Positions 53,001 through 62,420 of a DNA stretch of 64,000 nucleotides are shown here, in pieces. The stretch is taken from NCBI GenBank assembly GCA_002483265.1, contig DLHO01000014.1, positions 76,502 through 140,501 of the forward strand, written 5' to 3'. The stretch comes from Flavobacteriales bacterium UBA7666 (GTDB taxonomy: Bacteria; Bacteroidota; Bacteroidia; Flavobacteriales_D; Crocinitomicaceae). Position 1 is the first letter of the stretch. Each line of letters begins with the position of its first letter. The notes beneath the pieces were generated by a model. That model searched no databases, had not been told where the DNA came from, and saw only the letters and a list, made by a program, of their open reading frames with translations. A program made the position numbers and the translations under genes.

Positions 53001-54659
53001 GATATTTTCACCTGGTTAATGGATCAGGATGAAATGGAATTGTCTAAAAAAGGAGGAGGAAATAGTTCCGGAGATATCAATATCAATACCGATTTGAACC
53101 TGGCACAGCCGAATATGTTCTCCATTCATCCGGATCAGGATTCCCTGCAATTTGCAGCTCCGAAAGTGAAATTCTCCATGAAGAAAAAAGTATTGTATTG
53201 TTCAAATACGACTTTCATTGATGTGGCAGATGCTCGTATTTATCCGGATAGCGCAAAAGTGACGATTCACAAAAATGCGGTAATGGATCCGCTTCTAAAT
53301 TCGAAAATTGTTGCCAACTACGTAACGAAGTATCACACCTTCTTAAATGCAAACACGACCATTTCTGCCAGAAGAAAATATACTTCAGAAGGAGATTACC
53401 CGTATTACGATGCGGATTCCACCAAGACAATGATCCACATGGATAAAATTGGTGTGGATTCCACTTCGCAGACAGTTGCAACAGGAACAGTGAAAAGTGA
53501 ATCCGGATTCAAGCTAAATAAGTACTTCGATTACTACGGTGCAATGAAAGTAAAAGCTGCAAATCCATTGATTAGCTTTACCGGTGCAACCCGAATTAAT
53601 CACAATTGTGAGAAGTTTGCAAAAAGCTGGATGTCATTTACAGCGGAAATTGATCCTAAGAACATTCAGATTCCCGTTACTCCAAACATGAAAACGTTGG
53701 ATGGGCAAGCAATTGCCGCGGGTATTGTCTGGAGAGATTCCCGTCAGAAAGATTCTATCCGTTTGTATCCGACCTTCCTTTCTTCATTAGAAGATCCAAA
53801 CGATCCACTTTTTATTACTGCTTCCGGAGTATTGCAGTATGATTTCTCATCGAAAGAATTCCAGATCGGACCGAAAGAAAAGTTATTGAATCGCAACGAG
53901 CCGGGTAACTTCATTTCATTGCATACAGAAAGCTGTTCTATGAACGGTGAAGGAAAGATCAATATGGGAATGGATTACGGTGACATTACTGTAGATGCTA
54001 TTGGAAACGTTTCTTACAATCAGCAAAGTGGGCAAACCGATGTAAATGCGACCTTGAAATTGAATATGCCAATGGATAAAGGACTCTTCGAAAGCATGGG
54101 TCAGCGTATTGTTGATTATGAAGGATCGAAACCATTATCATTCGAAACAACAAACATCGAGCAAGCTTTGTTGATGTGGGGTGACCGCAAAACAGCTGAT
54201 AAGATCAAATCGGATTATACTCTTTCCGAAGACAAAAAAGTAAAACGTTTACCGGACGAAATGGAAAAATCAATTGTGATCACAGGAGTTCACTTGAAAA
54301 ACATTCCATTGACCAAAGATATTCGTGGTTTGATGTCAAGTCTGGAAGGTGCTGCAATTGTGAATTTGTATGGAAAACCGGTCATGAGACAAGTGGTATT
54401 CCGTGCGGCATTTGAACAAATCTATTCTTCCAATGGCGACCATTTCACGATGATGATGCAAGTTCCGGGAGGACCAGATTACTTGTTGGATTACAACATG
54501 TTGAAACGAGATGGAACCTTAAACATCATCACAAGTGATTCAGAACTTGCAAATGGAATCAATGCAATCAAAGAAGATAAACGTAAAACAAAAGGTTTCT
54601 TATATCAAATCTCAACAAATAGCGTGTATTTAGGCAAACTAAATGCTATTTTTGAATAA
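50043..54659 (+). CDS. 1538-aa secreted protein, unrecognised
   Basis: Signal peptide MKKWVFILIALVCTANSFSQ. Residues about 20-150 look helical; from about 170 the protein is overwhelmingly beta, with many short strands and turns (RRKYTSEGDYPYYDADSTKT, VADARIYPDSAKVTIHKN). One helical stretch near 475-530 resembles a winged-helix-like segment (VEQVKTQLLDLASYGFISYD). There is no transmembrane segment after the signal, no lipobox and no T9SS sorting domain, so it is probably soluble in the periplasm. I recognise no family. It overlaps prmA by four bases and plsY by one, so its production is tied to core genes. A long beta structure for lipid or LPS movement is one speculation. Confidence 0.8.
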   Translation: MKKWVFILIALVCTANSFSQSYPEDREKFVKAISSLTSEYLNKEQKDFLKDEFSVALLKSTDFPDKYFTKMVATCNLMESKRLKAYPEIYNYVFSVYSFVKNKQPESSFTAWHSSVDKLLDAKNVNKFKDFIELSAGFFSKGMLASSSNEEWYFYGAYVFEFVDKPIIKFTNGRLVCGFPNKGAKRGEARFLDSLVVYNTNGTYDPVLKKWIGQGGKVNWVKVGLKENETFAELGNYDASMKSNFIKADTVSLTSPFFPGKKVKGTLNERAFRIIREADRNYPQFISFERKLAINNVLPDMDYVGGFSLEGASVIGIGNATELAQLTIKRNGKKFLVAKTQYIAIEPAKIVSNITQTTLYVGEKDSITHPGVGFTYTKDSNMVELTRGKSGVLQSPFTDSYHQLEWYVQKVAWKRTGTDLVFTYEFGTSQEQRIARFESMSFYDGRLYDRLQGMDQIHPLASLYNYCYKFDEFTLTEGKAATALGKTVEQVKTQLLDLASYGFISYDTENKIVKVNQKTKVFIEARAGKRDYDNLIFVSDMRPKPKFAPEQLKDNPALQKVAAQDSILAIKRRSMPNFGMMNLGTMEIALEAVDRVTISDAQGAFVLPDRAQVKISKNRDFKFTGWASSGKFEVHTLEANYAYDANKINLIKTDKSYFRAKPLSQADGNKSIALGSPVNGIVGEILVDDPTNRAGMKKDITKYPILKSTKPSKVYYNQPDLFKGAYDSARFYYTCIPFEMDSLDNFSERSFRLKGELVSAGIFPVIKEDLKIMPDYSLGFSTVAPPEGHVFYGTKAMYKNKIVLSNNGLQGAGVINFIHSISDSKAFTFLPDSTLGYAKFENKPIEAGVQFPDVTSPDAFITYVPRQNVLKASSTQENELTFFNGEAKMKGTAIVQPTGMTGFGIITMQKANLGSDAFSFKRYDIYSDTSVFNLKNPYPEEGESPLAFASNNVNAHISFKDRKGDFKSNDGEELKIFPVIKYAAKVDIFTWLMDQDEMELSKKGGGNSSGDININTDLNLAQPNMFSIHPDQDSLQFAAPKVKFSMKKKVLYCSNTTFIDVADARIYPDSAKVTIHKNAVMDPLLNSKIVANYVTKYHTFLNANTTISARRKYTSEGDYPYYDADSTKTMIHMDKIGVDSTSQTVATGTVKSESGFKLNKYFDYYGAMKVKAANPLISFTGATRINHNCEKFAKSWMSFTAEIDPKNIQIPVTPNMKTLDGQAIAAGIVWRDSRQKDSIRLYPTFLSSLEDPNDPLFITASGVLQYDFSSKEFQIGPKEKLLNRNEPGNFISLHTESCSMNGEGKINMGMDYGDITVDAIGNVSYNQQSGQTDVNATLKLNMPMDKGLFESMGQRIVDYEGSKPLSFETTNIEQALLMWGDRKTADKIKSDYTLSEDKKVKRLPDEMEKSIVITGVHLKNIPLTKDIRGLMSSLEGAAIVNLYGKPVMRQVVFRAAFEQIYSSNGDHFTMMMQVPGGPDYLLDYNMLKRDGTLNIITSDSELANGINAIKEDKRKTKGFLYQISTNSVYLGKLNAIFE

Positions 54660-55282
54660 TGAACTGGACTGATTTTTTATGGGCTATACCTGCATATTTT
54701 TTAGGATCAATACCAACAGCGGTTTGGGTAGGTCGTGCAAAATATGATTTAGATGTAAGAGAACACGGAAGTAAGAATGCAGGAGCAACCAATACTTTTC
54801 GTGTGCTTGGAAAAAAAGCAGGTAGAGTCGTTCTGACTATAGATATTTTAAAAGGAATGCTGGCAGTACTGATTCCGTATTTTGTGCTGCCTGTTCCTTT
54901 TTCTTCAGCTCATTTAACCCACATTCAATTAGTAGCTTCGTTCATGGCTGTTTTGGGACACGTTTTTCCCATTTTTGCCGGATTTAAAGGAGGAAAAGGC
55001 GTAGCAACTTCACTAGGAGTAATTGTAGGATTACAGCCACTTGCAGCTGGTATTTGCCTCATGGTATTTTTAATTGTTTTTATCACAACCCAGTATGTGT
55101 CTCTGGGATCAATCAGTGCGGCTATTGTTTTTTCAGGTTGTTTGTGGTTGTTTCCGATAAATACATACGCTTTACCTATCTTTGGTACGTTATTAGCTTT
55201 CATTGTAATTTTTGCCCATCGTAAGAATATCACGCGATTATTAGATGGAACAGAAAGTAAAATGAACCTTTTTAAGAAATAA
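54659..55282 (+). CDS. plsY: Acyl-phosphate glycerol-3-phosphate acyltransferase
   Basis: 207 aa. It transfers the acyl group from acyl-phosphate to glycerol-3-phosphate, first step of phospholipid synthesis, in the inner membrane. Motifs are GSIPTAVWVGR, HGSKNAGATNTFRVLGKKAG, and GHVFPIFAGFKGGKGVAT, the three cytoplasmic loop motifs of PlsY. Five transmembrane helices. Its start shares one base with the upstream stop (TAATG). It is followed after 21 bases by the giant PorE-like gene. Confidence 0.95.
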   Translation: MNWTDFLWAIPAYFLGSIPTAVWVGRAKYDLDVREHGSKNAGATNTFRVLGKKAGRVVLTIDILKGMLAVLIPYFVLPVPFSSAHLTHIQLVASFMAVLGHVFPIFAGFKGGKGVATSLGVIVGLQPLAAGICLMVFLIVFITTQYVSLGSISAAIVFSGCLWLFPINTYALPIFGTLLAFIVIFAHRKNITRLLDGTESKMNLFKK

Positions 55283-55303
55283 GCGTATTGCCTCTAAAAC
55301 AAG

Positions 55304-58300
55304 ATGTTGAGCTTGAAGTCATTTAAACGAATAAATGGTTGGTTACTACTATTTCTGTTTATTCAAACAGCTCAATGCTCCTTTGCTCAAGAAACCGAAG
55401 CTGATTTAAAGCTGAAAGCCGATAAACTCTTCGATGCAGCGCAATTTGTAGAGGCAACTCCACAATATTTGCATCTGATTGCACTCAATCCCAGATCTAC
55501 TGATTACAACTACAAATACGGAACTTGCTTACTCTTTAATTCGCATAAAAAGCAAGATGCATTCAAGTATTTGAATTTCAGTATTACAGATCCATCCATT
55601 GTTCCGGAAGCCTATTTCTATCTGGGAAAAGCATACCACCTAAATTTTCAGTTCAACGAAGCAATTAAAAATTACAATCTCTACATCCAGAAAAGCGGAG
55701 GGAAACCCAATCCTAATTTTGATACAGACCATCAGATTGAAATGTGTCAGAATGGGCGCAAGTTACTGACGACGATCTCCGATTTAGTGGTTTTGGAAAA
55801 GAAAGAAATTGAATACGCTTCTTTCTTTCGTCTATATAATCTATCAAACATTGGTGGAGTCATCCTGATCACAGCAGAGTATCAGTCCAAGATCGACAAG
55901 AAGAAGAATCACACGCCACTGATCCATTTTCCGGATAAGGCACAAACCATTTACTATTCATCTTATGGAGATTCGGAGAAAGATAGTAAAGATATTTATT
56001 GCAGAAAGAGACTTCCGGATGGAAAATGGGGACTTCCTGCTTTGATTACCGGAAATGTGAATACCAAGTTTGACGAAGATTTTCCGTATTTGAGTCCGAA
56101 TGGGGAATACTTGTATTTCTGTTCAAAAGGCCACAATTCCATGGGTGGATTCGATGTCTTCCGCTCAAAATTTGACCCTGAAAACAATTCATTCGGTCAG
56201 CCGGAGAATATGGACTTTGCGATTTCTTCACCGGACAATGATCTGTTTTACGTTGTGGATTCACTGGAAAAGAATGCCTATTTCGCTTCTGCCCGACAAA
56301 GTGAAAATGGAAAGATTCACGTATACAAAGTTCGGGTAGATCGCGTTCCGCTTCAATTGGCAATTGTCAAAGGAGAGTTTATTTCTTCCATCAATCCTGA
56401 AAACAAAAAGATCTCCATTAAGGTCGTAGAACTTGCTTCCGGAAATGAAATCGGGGTTTTTAAATCAAATGATAAAGGAAATTACCTGATCACACTTCCA
56501 AAAGGAGGAAAGTACACCTACGAAATGACTGTGGAAGGAAGCACAAGCGTTCATAAATCTCAAGTCAACATTCCATTTTTGAAGGAGTTTAAGCCTTTGA
56601 AGCAGAAAATTCAGGAAGAGTTGCTGAATAAGGAAGACGTTGTTCGGGTGGTGGACCAATTCAATGAAGATGTAGATGATGCGCAGGGAATTTTGGCAGA
56701 AGTCATTCGTGCACGTGCAGAATTGAATGTCAATGCAGGAAGTTTCGATATCAATGCACTGGATTCCCAGAAAGAAAACAAGAAAGTATTGGCAGACATT
56801 GGTTTGGATGGAGCCTCGAATCAGGAGATCATTTCGAAGTTTGAAACCATTCAGCAAAAGCAAGAACAAAAAGTAGATGGATTGACCCGTTTGGAAACAG
56901 GTTCTTTGGTTGCCATTGTTGACAAAGCTACTCAAGTTGAAGCTTTACAGGCTGAAGTGAAGAAAGACGTTGCAAAAGCCAATACCGCCGATACAAAAGA
57001 AGAAAAGAACGAACTTTTATTGGTTGCTAATGACAAAGTGACCAAAATTCAGGAATTAAAAGAAGAAATTCTAAGGATTGACACATTTGTAGACAGTATT
57101 TCGAAATTGATTCCAAAAGAGCAGGAAAAACTCAAATCAATTACTGAATTGAAAGAAATAGTAAGCAAGTCGGTAATTGATGAGAAATACGATGAGTTGA
57201 AAGATGCTGTGATTGCGAAAGCTGACTTGGTCAAAAGCATTGAGAATGAAAAAGAATCCCATCCGGTAGATAAATTACTTGCTCAAAATGAGGGGATTGG
57301 AAAACAATCCGAGCAATTAAAGAAACAATTGAATTCTTACAAGGCAAGCAGTTCCCAATTGGATCAGGAAATTGCGGCGCTTAAAACCGAATTGGCCGAT
57401 GCGAAAACAAAAGATCAACCTGCCATTCAATCTAAAATTGATTCCAAAGAATCTGAAAAACAATTGGTTTCGGAAGAAGTGAAGCGTTTGGATGAAAAAG
57501 TAGTGGATCTGCACAAGAAAGAAGTGGGGAATACCAAGCAAATTACGTTTATCAATAATTTGCAGCATACCAATGAAAATCGCACGGCAACACAAGCTGA
57601 AGCAGATTCAAAAGTGGAAGTAATCAATTCAAATAATGTACGCTCTTTGGAGTCTTACGTGAAGGAACAAGTTAAATCCATTGATACTACTCAAATTACT
57701 GCCCGAACGAACGATGTGCTTGCGGAGGAGTCAAAAACACGGGTGGATGGATTTGAAAAAGATTATTCCGTTGCTCAGGATGCGGTTGATAAACAAACAG
57801 ATCTGACACACGAAGAAAAAGTGGCTCTGAAAGTGAAGAATAACGAGCAATTAGACAAAAAACTGACGCAGGAATTAGCAAAAATTGATGAAGGTTTGGC
57901 GAAGAATCCAAGTGATACCAAATTGATTGATCAGAAGAAAGAAGTACTGGCCATCAAAACGGAAAATGCCAAAAACAAGGAAACCATTTTGACGGAATCA
58001 CAGCTTCCTGTAAATGCGACCACGACTCCTGAAAAAGAATTGACTGCGTTGATGCCGAATTACGAAACGGAATTAAAGACAGCAGGAAACAATTCCAATG
58101 TGGAAGAGCGTTTGAAAGCTCAGAATAAAGTGGATGAAACTTTGCTGGATCAGGTGGATAAAGAATTGGATCAGGTGTATGAAGCATTGACGAAAGATCC
58201 GTTGAATCAAAAACTGCAGGATAAAAAAGATGCTTTAACCGGTCTGAAAAAAGAAAAAGAAGCCATAGTTAAAGAGCGTCAGGAAAAATTGGATGAATTG

Positions 58301-61300
58301 GAGTCCAATCAAAACGAACAAATTGCTGCAATAACAATTGAAAAGGAATTGAACCAGGTTGCACCGAATTACGAAGAGGAAAAGAAAGCAATAGGCGATA
58401 AGAACGGACTGGGAGAATTGAAAGCGCTAAATCAATTGGAGAATAAAACAATCGATGGGATTGACAAAGAATTGGCGACTTTGAATCCGCTCACAGATGC
58501 CGTAAGTACCAAACGCAAAGAAGTATTGCAAGATTTAAAAAAGCAGTTCGAAGAGAATATTGCTTCCAGAAACGAAGAAATTAAAACCTTAGGCACTGCA
58601 GCGGTCATTGAACCTAAAAATACCGAGAATGACTTGGTAAAAGAAGTCCGACCGACTTACGAAGAGAACTTGGCTAAGATCGAAGCGGGAACTTCTTCTC
58701 CGGAAGAAAAAACAAAGTTGGTGATCGATGAAGAAGTGAAATTGATTGCAGATATTAAGGATCAGCAAGATAAGACCAAGAAGATCATTGCAAAGAACCC
58801 AGTCGATTCCGTTTCGATTAACAAACTGATTGATCTGAACCAATTGGAGACAATCCATGAATCGAAACTGGATGAGCAAAAACAAACCGCCGTTTCTCAG
58901 GCCTTAGCAAAATTGAAAGACGAACAAGTACGTCAGGAAGTGATGCCAACCTATCAGACTTTAAGCACGGATGAAATTCAGAATCTGAGCAAAGAGGAAG
59001 CACTTGAGAAATTAGAAGAAGAAAAGAAATTACAGACTGCCATCGAAAAGCAGATTCAGGCAAATACGAAGACGATTGAAAAGGGATTCTCCGCAGAGAA
59101 GATTGCAGAAAATCAGGTGTTGACAGAACTGTTGCAGCAATCGAAAGAAACGGAAGAAGAATTAAAAGCATCTGCGAATAAAACTCCGGTTACCAATCCA
59201 ACTTCAGATGTAGCAAGTCTGGAAACAGTTTTGGGAAGTGAATATGCTTTTGCAATGACTCAAAAACCAACAAGTAAAGAAGAGGCTGCCAAACAAATTC
59301 AGATTTTAAATGAGTTGTCAAAAAGCATCGAATCTAAAATAGCAGAGGAAAAACGCTCCGAAACTCCGGATGCGAAGAAAATAGCCCAATTGGAAAAGCA
59401 ATTGGATGAGGTAAAAGCAAGAAAAGAAATTGTGGAAGCAGAGACACCGATTGCTGTTGCCAATCCAACTTCAGAGGTTCCTAGTCTGGAAACAGTTTTG
59501 GGAAGTGAATATACCTTTGCCATGACTCAAAAACCAACGAGTAAGGAAGAAGCTGCGAAACAAATCCAGATTTTAAATGAATTGTCTGAAAGTATTGAAT
59601 CGAAAATAGATGAGGAAAAGCGTTCTGAAGCACCGGATGCGAAGAAGATTGAAAAACTGGAGAAGCAATTAGAAGAAATCCGCAAGAGAAAAGGAATCAT
59701 TGAGATTGAAACTCCTGAACCGGTTGCAATTAAGACGGTTACTTCCGGAAATCCACAAGCAGATTTGGCAAAATTGAAAGAGGAGGAAACGCAACTAAAG
59801 ACGCAATTGAATACCGCTACTCCGAAAGAAAAAACGGAGATAGAGAATAAATTAGCTGCCAATAAAGAAGCACAGCAGAAAACAGAAACGGCCATTCAGG
59901 AAAAAACGATTCTTGCTTTGGGAAATACAACGGCAGAAAAGAAACAGACTTTGGAAGCTGTTTCAACTTCAGATCCGATAAAGAATGTCGTTTTGAATCG
60001 TATTTCAACCACCAATAATGTACAAGATCCAGTTTTGGAGAAAACGAGTCATGTGACCTTGTTGGATGCTGCAACTGAATATGTGACTAGTCAGAAAATC
60101 TTCGAAGAAACGAATCAGCTTGTTCAAACAGAAACTGCTTTAAAGGAACAAAAAAGACGCTTTTCCATTGAGATAGGAGAAATTGAAAGCCAGCTTCAAA
60201 AAGCAGGATTGGATCCGAAACTGGTGGAGGAATTGAACCAGCAGAAAAAAGCATTTGAAAACGCCATTACCAGAATAGATCAGCAGTTAAATACAATTTC
60301 AAGCGAAAAGACCTACGATGTGCTCAACGATCCGGCTTTAACCAAAACCGTTTCAGTTGCAGAAGAACAAGCAATTGCATCAAATAAAGACTACCCTAAA
60401 TTGCGTGAGCAGCAGCAGGAAATCAATCGTTTGAAAGAATCTGTAAACCAGACAAAGATCAAATTGGAAGAGAAGCGTAAAGAATACGTTGCAACGAAGG
60501 ATCCGGCAGAGCGAGCAGAAATTCAAACTCAGATTCAGCAGTTATCCAATGAATTGACAACGAAAAACGAACAAATCGTTCAGAAAGAAAATACGTTGAA
60601 TACTGCTTTGAATGGAGTAGAAGGAGACAAAGAAGTTTGGAAGAATGTTTTAACGCGCGAAGTTCAGCCGAAATCAAGTGTTTCAGCAAGTATTGCAGAT
60701 GTACTGGCACCGGAAGTCGGAACGGGATTTGAGATCAAGAAAGATCCTGTAGTAGATCCGGGTGTTATTAAAAAAGCAATTCCGGTAGGAGTGAAAGCGC
60801 CAACAGGTTTGGTTTACCGCGTTCAGGTCGGAGCATTTGCAAAACCGATTCCGGAAGCCCTTTTCAAGGAATTTACTCCTGTAACCGGTGAGAAATTGGA
60901 TAATGGAATCACGCGTTATTTGGCCGGTTATTTCGGGAATCGTCAGAAAGTATTGGATGCGCAGCAAGACATTCGTGCCTTAGGTTACAAAGATGCCTTT
61001 GTTGTTGCATACTGTGATGGAAAACGCATCAGTTTGGCAGAAGCAAGACAATTGGAGGAACAAGGTTTGTGTAAACCCATGCGTCAGGATTCGATTGTGA
61101 TGGAAGTTATTCAAAATACCATTGCACAGCTTCCTGCAGATACCATAGCGAAATACAATAAAACTGAACCGAAGGTTGGTGATTACAACAAAGCTCCTGG
61201 CGCTGTTACGGCCATTGCGAGTGAGGAGATCAAAGGATTGTTCTATACAGTCCAAGTCGGAGTGTACAATCGCCCGGCAACCAAGGAGCAGCTGCATGAT

Positions 61301-62029
61301 ATCAATCCGTTGGTGACCCGTCGTTTGGAAAACGGACAAATCCGCTATTCCACCGGAACTTTCCGTTCGGTAGATGAAGCACGACCTAAGAAAGCCGAAG
61401 CAGTTGAAAAAGGTGTTTCCGATGCCTTTATTACGGCTTATTTCAATGGGGAGCGCATTTCTTTGCAGGAAGCCAAAAAGTTACTTGCAGAGCAGGGAGA
61501 AGCCATTTTGTTTAAGGAACAGGAATTACCGAAAGTTCAGGAAACTCCGGTAAGCGATCAGGTAGTGAAAGAATATGCAAAGGAAAATCCGGTGATCGAA
61601 AAACCGATTTTGAACCAATATGCTTTAGTTTCAAAGGAGATCTATTCTGAGTATCCGAGAAAGATTATGAATCAATTGCGCGTTCAGGGAGATTTCTATT
61701 TTGACCAAACAGACCAGCGCATTAAAACTCAGGCAAACGAAGAATTACCACGTTTGGTAAACAACACTATTTTGTTCGATACCTTGGTACAAATTCCTGT
61801 TAAGGCAAATGAATTGAATGAACCAAATAAAAAGTTAGTTGTAGGAATATGGGACTTTAAAGAGATTCCGGGGTCGTGGGCAAACTGGTTATTGCGTTTA
61901 ACACTTCCATATGAAGTAAAAACAAGTTCTTCCACGATCGAGATTTCGATGAATGTGGTCGGAGAAGAGCAACGAAAGGAAGTTGAAGGACTTTTTACAA
62001 CACATGGAGCCCGGATCAAAACGGAATAA
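55304..62029 (+). CDS. 2241-aa PorE-like protein with coiled coil and two SPOR-like modules
   Basis: Signal peptide ending FAQ. TPR-like repeats at about 29-150 (LYFGK-type helices, e.g. EAYFYLGKAYHLNFQFNEAI). PD40/WD40-like propeller at about 205-345 (DEDFPYLSPNGEYLYFCSKG, NDLFYVVDSLEKNAYFAS). A carboxypeptidase-regulatory-like domain at about 352-430 (KGEFISSINPENKKISIKVV). This order, TPR-PD40-CRD, is that of the T9SS protein PorE. About 430-1800 is a Glu/Lys-rich coiled coil with about 95-residue repeats. Two SPOR-like modules follow (VYRVQVGAFAKP near 1837, FYTVQVGVYNRP near 1979), then a beta-rich end of about 140 residues. Where PorE has an OmpA-like peptidoglycan domain this has SPOR-like modules, which also bind peptidoglycan. 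Start after plsY by 21 bases. Confidence 0.85.
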   Translation: MLSLKSFKRINGWLLLFLFIQTAQCSFAQETEADLKLKADKLFDAAQFVEATPQYLHLIALNPRSTDYNYKYGTCLLFNSHKKQDAFKYLNFSITDPSIVPEAYFYLGKAYHLNFQFNEAIKNYNLYIQKSGGKPNPNFDTDHQIEMCQNGRKLLTTISDLVVLEKKEIEYASFFRLYNLSNIGGVILITAEYQSKIDKKKNHTPLIHFPDKAQTIYYSSYGDSEKDSKDIYCRKRLPDGKWGLPALITGNVNTKFDEDFPYLSPNGEYLYFCSKGHNSMGGFDVFRSKFDPENNSFGQPENMDFAISSPDNDLFYVVDSLEKNAYFASARQSENGKIHVYKVRVDRVPLQLAIVKGEFISSINPENKKISIKVVELASGNEIGVFKSNDKGNYLITLPKGGKYTYEMTVEGSTSVHKSQVNIPFLKEFKPLKQKIQEELLNKEDVVRVVDQFNEDVDDAQGILAEVIRARAELNVNAGSFDINALDSQKENKKVLADIGLDGASNQEIISKFETIQQKQEQKVDGLTRLETGSLVAIVDKATQVEALQAEVKKDVAKANTADTKEEKNELLLVANDKVTKIQELKEEILRIDTFVDSISKLIPKEQEKLKSITELKEIVSKSVIDEKYDELKDAVIAKADLVKSIENEKESHPVDKLLAQNEGIGKQSEQLKKQLNSYKASSSQLDQEIAALKTELADAKTKDQPAIQSKIDSKESEKQLVSEEVKRLDEKVVDLHKKEVGNTKQITFINNLQHTNENRTATQAEADSKVEVINSNNVRSLESYVKEQVKSIDTTQITARTNDVLAEESKTRVDGFEKDYSVAQDAVDKQTDLTHEEKVALKVKNNEQLDKKLTQELAKIDEGLAKNPSDTKLIDQKKEVLAIKTENAKNKETILTESQLPVNATTTPEKELTALMPNYETELKTAGNNSNVEERLKAQNKVDETLLDQVDKELDQVYEALTKDPLNQKLQDKKDALTGLKKEKEAIVKERQEKLDELESNQNEQIAAITIEKELNQVAPNYEEEKKAIGDKNGLGELKALNQLENKTIDGIDKELATLNPLTDAVSTKRKEVLQDLKKQFEENIASRNEEIKTLGTAAVIEPKNTENDLVKEVRPTYEENLAKIEAGTSSPEEKTKLVIDEEVKLIADIKDQQDKTKKIIAKNPVDSVSINKLIDLNQLETIHESKLDEQKQTAVSQALAKLKDEQVRQEVMPTYQTLSTDEIQNLSKEEALEKLEEEKKLQTAIEKQIQANTKTIEKGFSAEKIAENQVLTELLQQSKETEEELKASANKTPVTNPTSDVASLETVLGSEYAFAMTQKPTSKEEAAKQIQILNELSKSIESKIAEEKRSETPDAKKIAQLEKQLDEVKARKEIVEAETPIAVANPTSEVPSLETVLGSEYTFAMTQKPTSKEEAAKQIQILNELSESIESKIDEEKRSEAPDAKKIEKLEKQLEEIRKRKGIIEIETPEPVAIKTVTSGNPQADLAKLKEEETQLKTQLNTATPKEKTEIENKLAANKEAQQKTETAIQEKTILALGNTTAEKKQTLEAVSTSDPIKNVVLNRISTTNNVQDPVLEKTSHVTLLDAATEYVTSQKIFEETNQLVQTETALKEQKRRFSIEIGEIESQLQKAGLDPKLVEELNQQKKAFENAITRIDQQLNTISSEKTYDVLNDPALTKTVSVAEEQAIASNKDYPKLREQQQEINRLKESVNQTKIKLEEKRKEYVATKDPAERAEIQTQIQQLSNELTTKNEQIVQKENTLNTALNGVEGDKEVWKNVLTREVQPKSSVSASIADVLAPEVGTGFEIKKDPVVDPGVIKKAIPVGVKAPTGLVYRVQVGAFAKPIPEALFKEFTPVTGEKLDNGITRYLAGYFGNRQKVLDAQQDIRALGYKDAFVVAYCDGKRISLAEARQLEEQGLCKPMRQDSIVMEVIQNTIAQLPADTIAKYNKTEPKVGDYNKAPGAVTAIASEEIKGLFYTVQVGVYNRPATKEQLHDINPLVTRRLENGQIRYSTGTFRSVDEARPKKAEAVEKGVSDAFITAYFNGERISLQEAKKLLAEQGEAILFKEQELPKVQETPVSDQVVKEYAKENPVIEKPILNQYALVSKEIYSEYPRKIMNQLRVQGDFYFDQTDQRIKTQANEELPRLVNNTILFDTLVQIPVKANELNEPNKKLVVGIWDFKEIPGSWANWLLRLTLPYEVKTSSSTIEISMNVVGEEQRKEVEGLFTTHGARIKTE
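59195..59728 (+). repeat. Recent in-frame 267-bp tandem duplication
   Basis: Bases 59195-59461 and 59462-59728 are near-identical units of 89 codons (NPTSDVASLETVLGSEYAFA and NPTSEVPSLETVLGSEYTFA begin them). Older relatives of the unit, each with a P-x-Y-E or GSEY-type core, recur at about 58053, 58360, 58647 and 58940. Confidence 0.9.
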
Positions 62030-62066
62030 TCTCTTCGACTATGACGAATGTGGTCTCAGAAAGTAC

Positions 62067-62074
62067 TAACTTTG
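62067..62074 (+). promoter_or_regulatory. -7 element TAACTTTG of clpS
   Basis: Exact TAnnTTTG match, 17 bases before the ATG at 62092, between the giant gene and clpS. Confidence 0.6.
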
Positions 62075-62091
62075 TAAAACAAACAGAATAG

Positions 62092-62361
62092 ATGCAAACG
62101 CTTGAACAAAACGAAACAGAGGTATTAGAATTACTGACAGACCAGAAAGATTTGGTTGTATACAATGATGATTACAATACATTCGACCACGTGATCGAAT
62201 CCTTGATCAAAGTATGCAAACACGAAGTAGAACAGGCAGAACAATGTACATGGATCATCCATTTCAATGGAAGATGTCAGGTAAAACGTGGGGAATATGA
62301 AAAACTAGAACCGATGTGTACTGCGCTGTTAGAAAGAGGAATAACGGCTGAAATCCAGTAG
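62092..62361 (+). CDS. clpS: ATP-dependent Clp protease adaptor ClpS
   Basis: 89 aa. It delivers N-degron substrates (N-terminal Phe, Leu, Trp, Tyr) to ClpAP. VVYNDDYNTFDHVIESLIKV holds the N-degron pocket residues (NDD, T and following helix), CTWIIHFNGRC the second half. Length is normal, with the flexible N-terminal 20 residues needed for delivery. Own -7 element. No clpA is in the window. Confidence 0.93.
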   Translation: MQTLEQNETEVLELLTDQKDLVVYNDDYNTFDHVIESLIKVCKHEVEQAEQCTWIIHFNGRCQVKRGEYEKLEPMCTALLERGITAEIQ

Positions 62362-62420
62362 GAATTCACAATCCAACGAAAAAAACAGCAAAGATTGCTT
62401 GCATAAACAAAAAAAGCACC

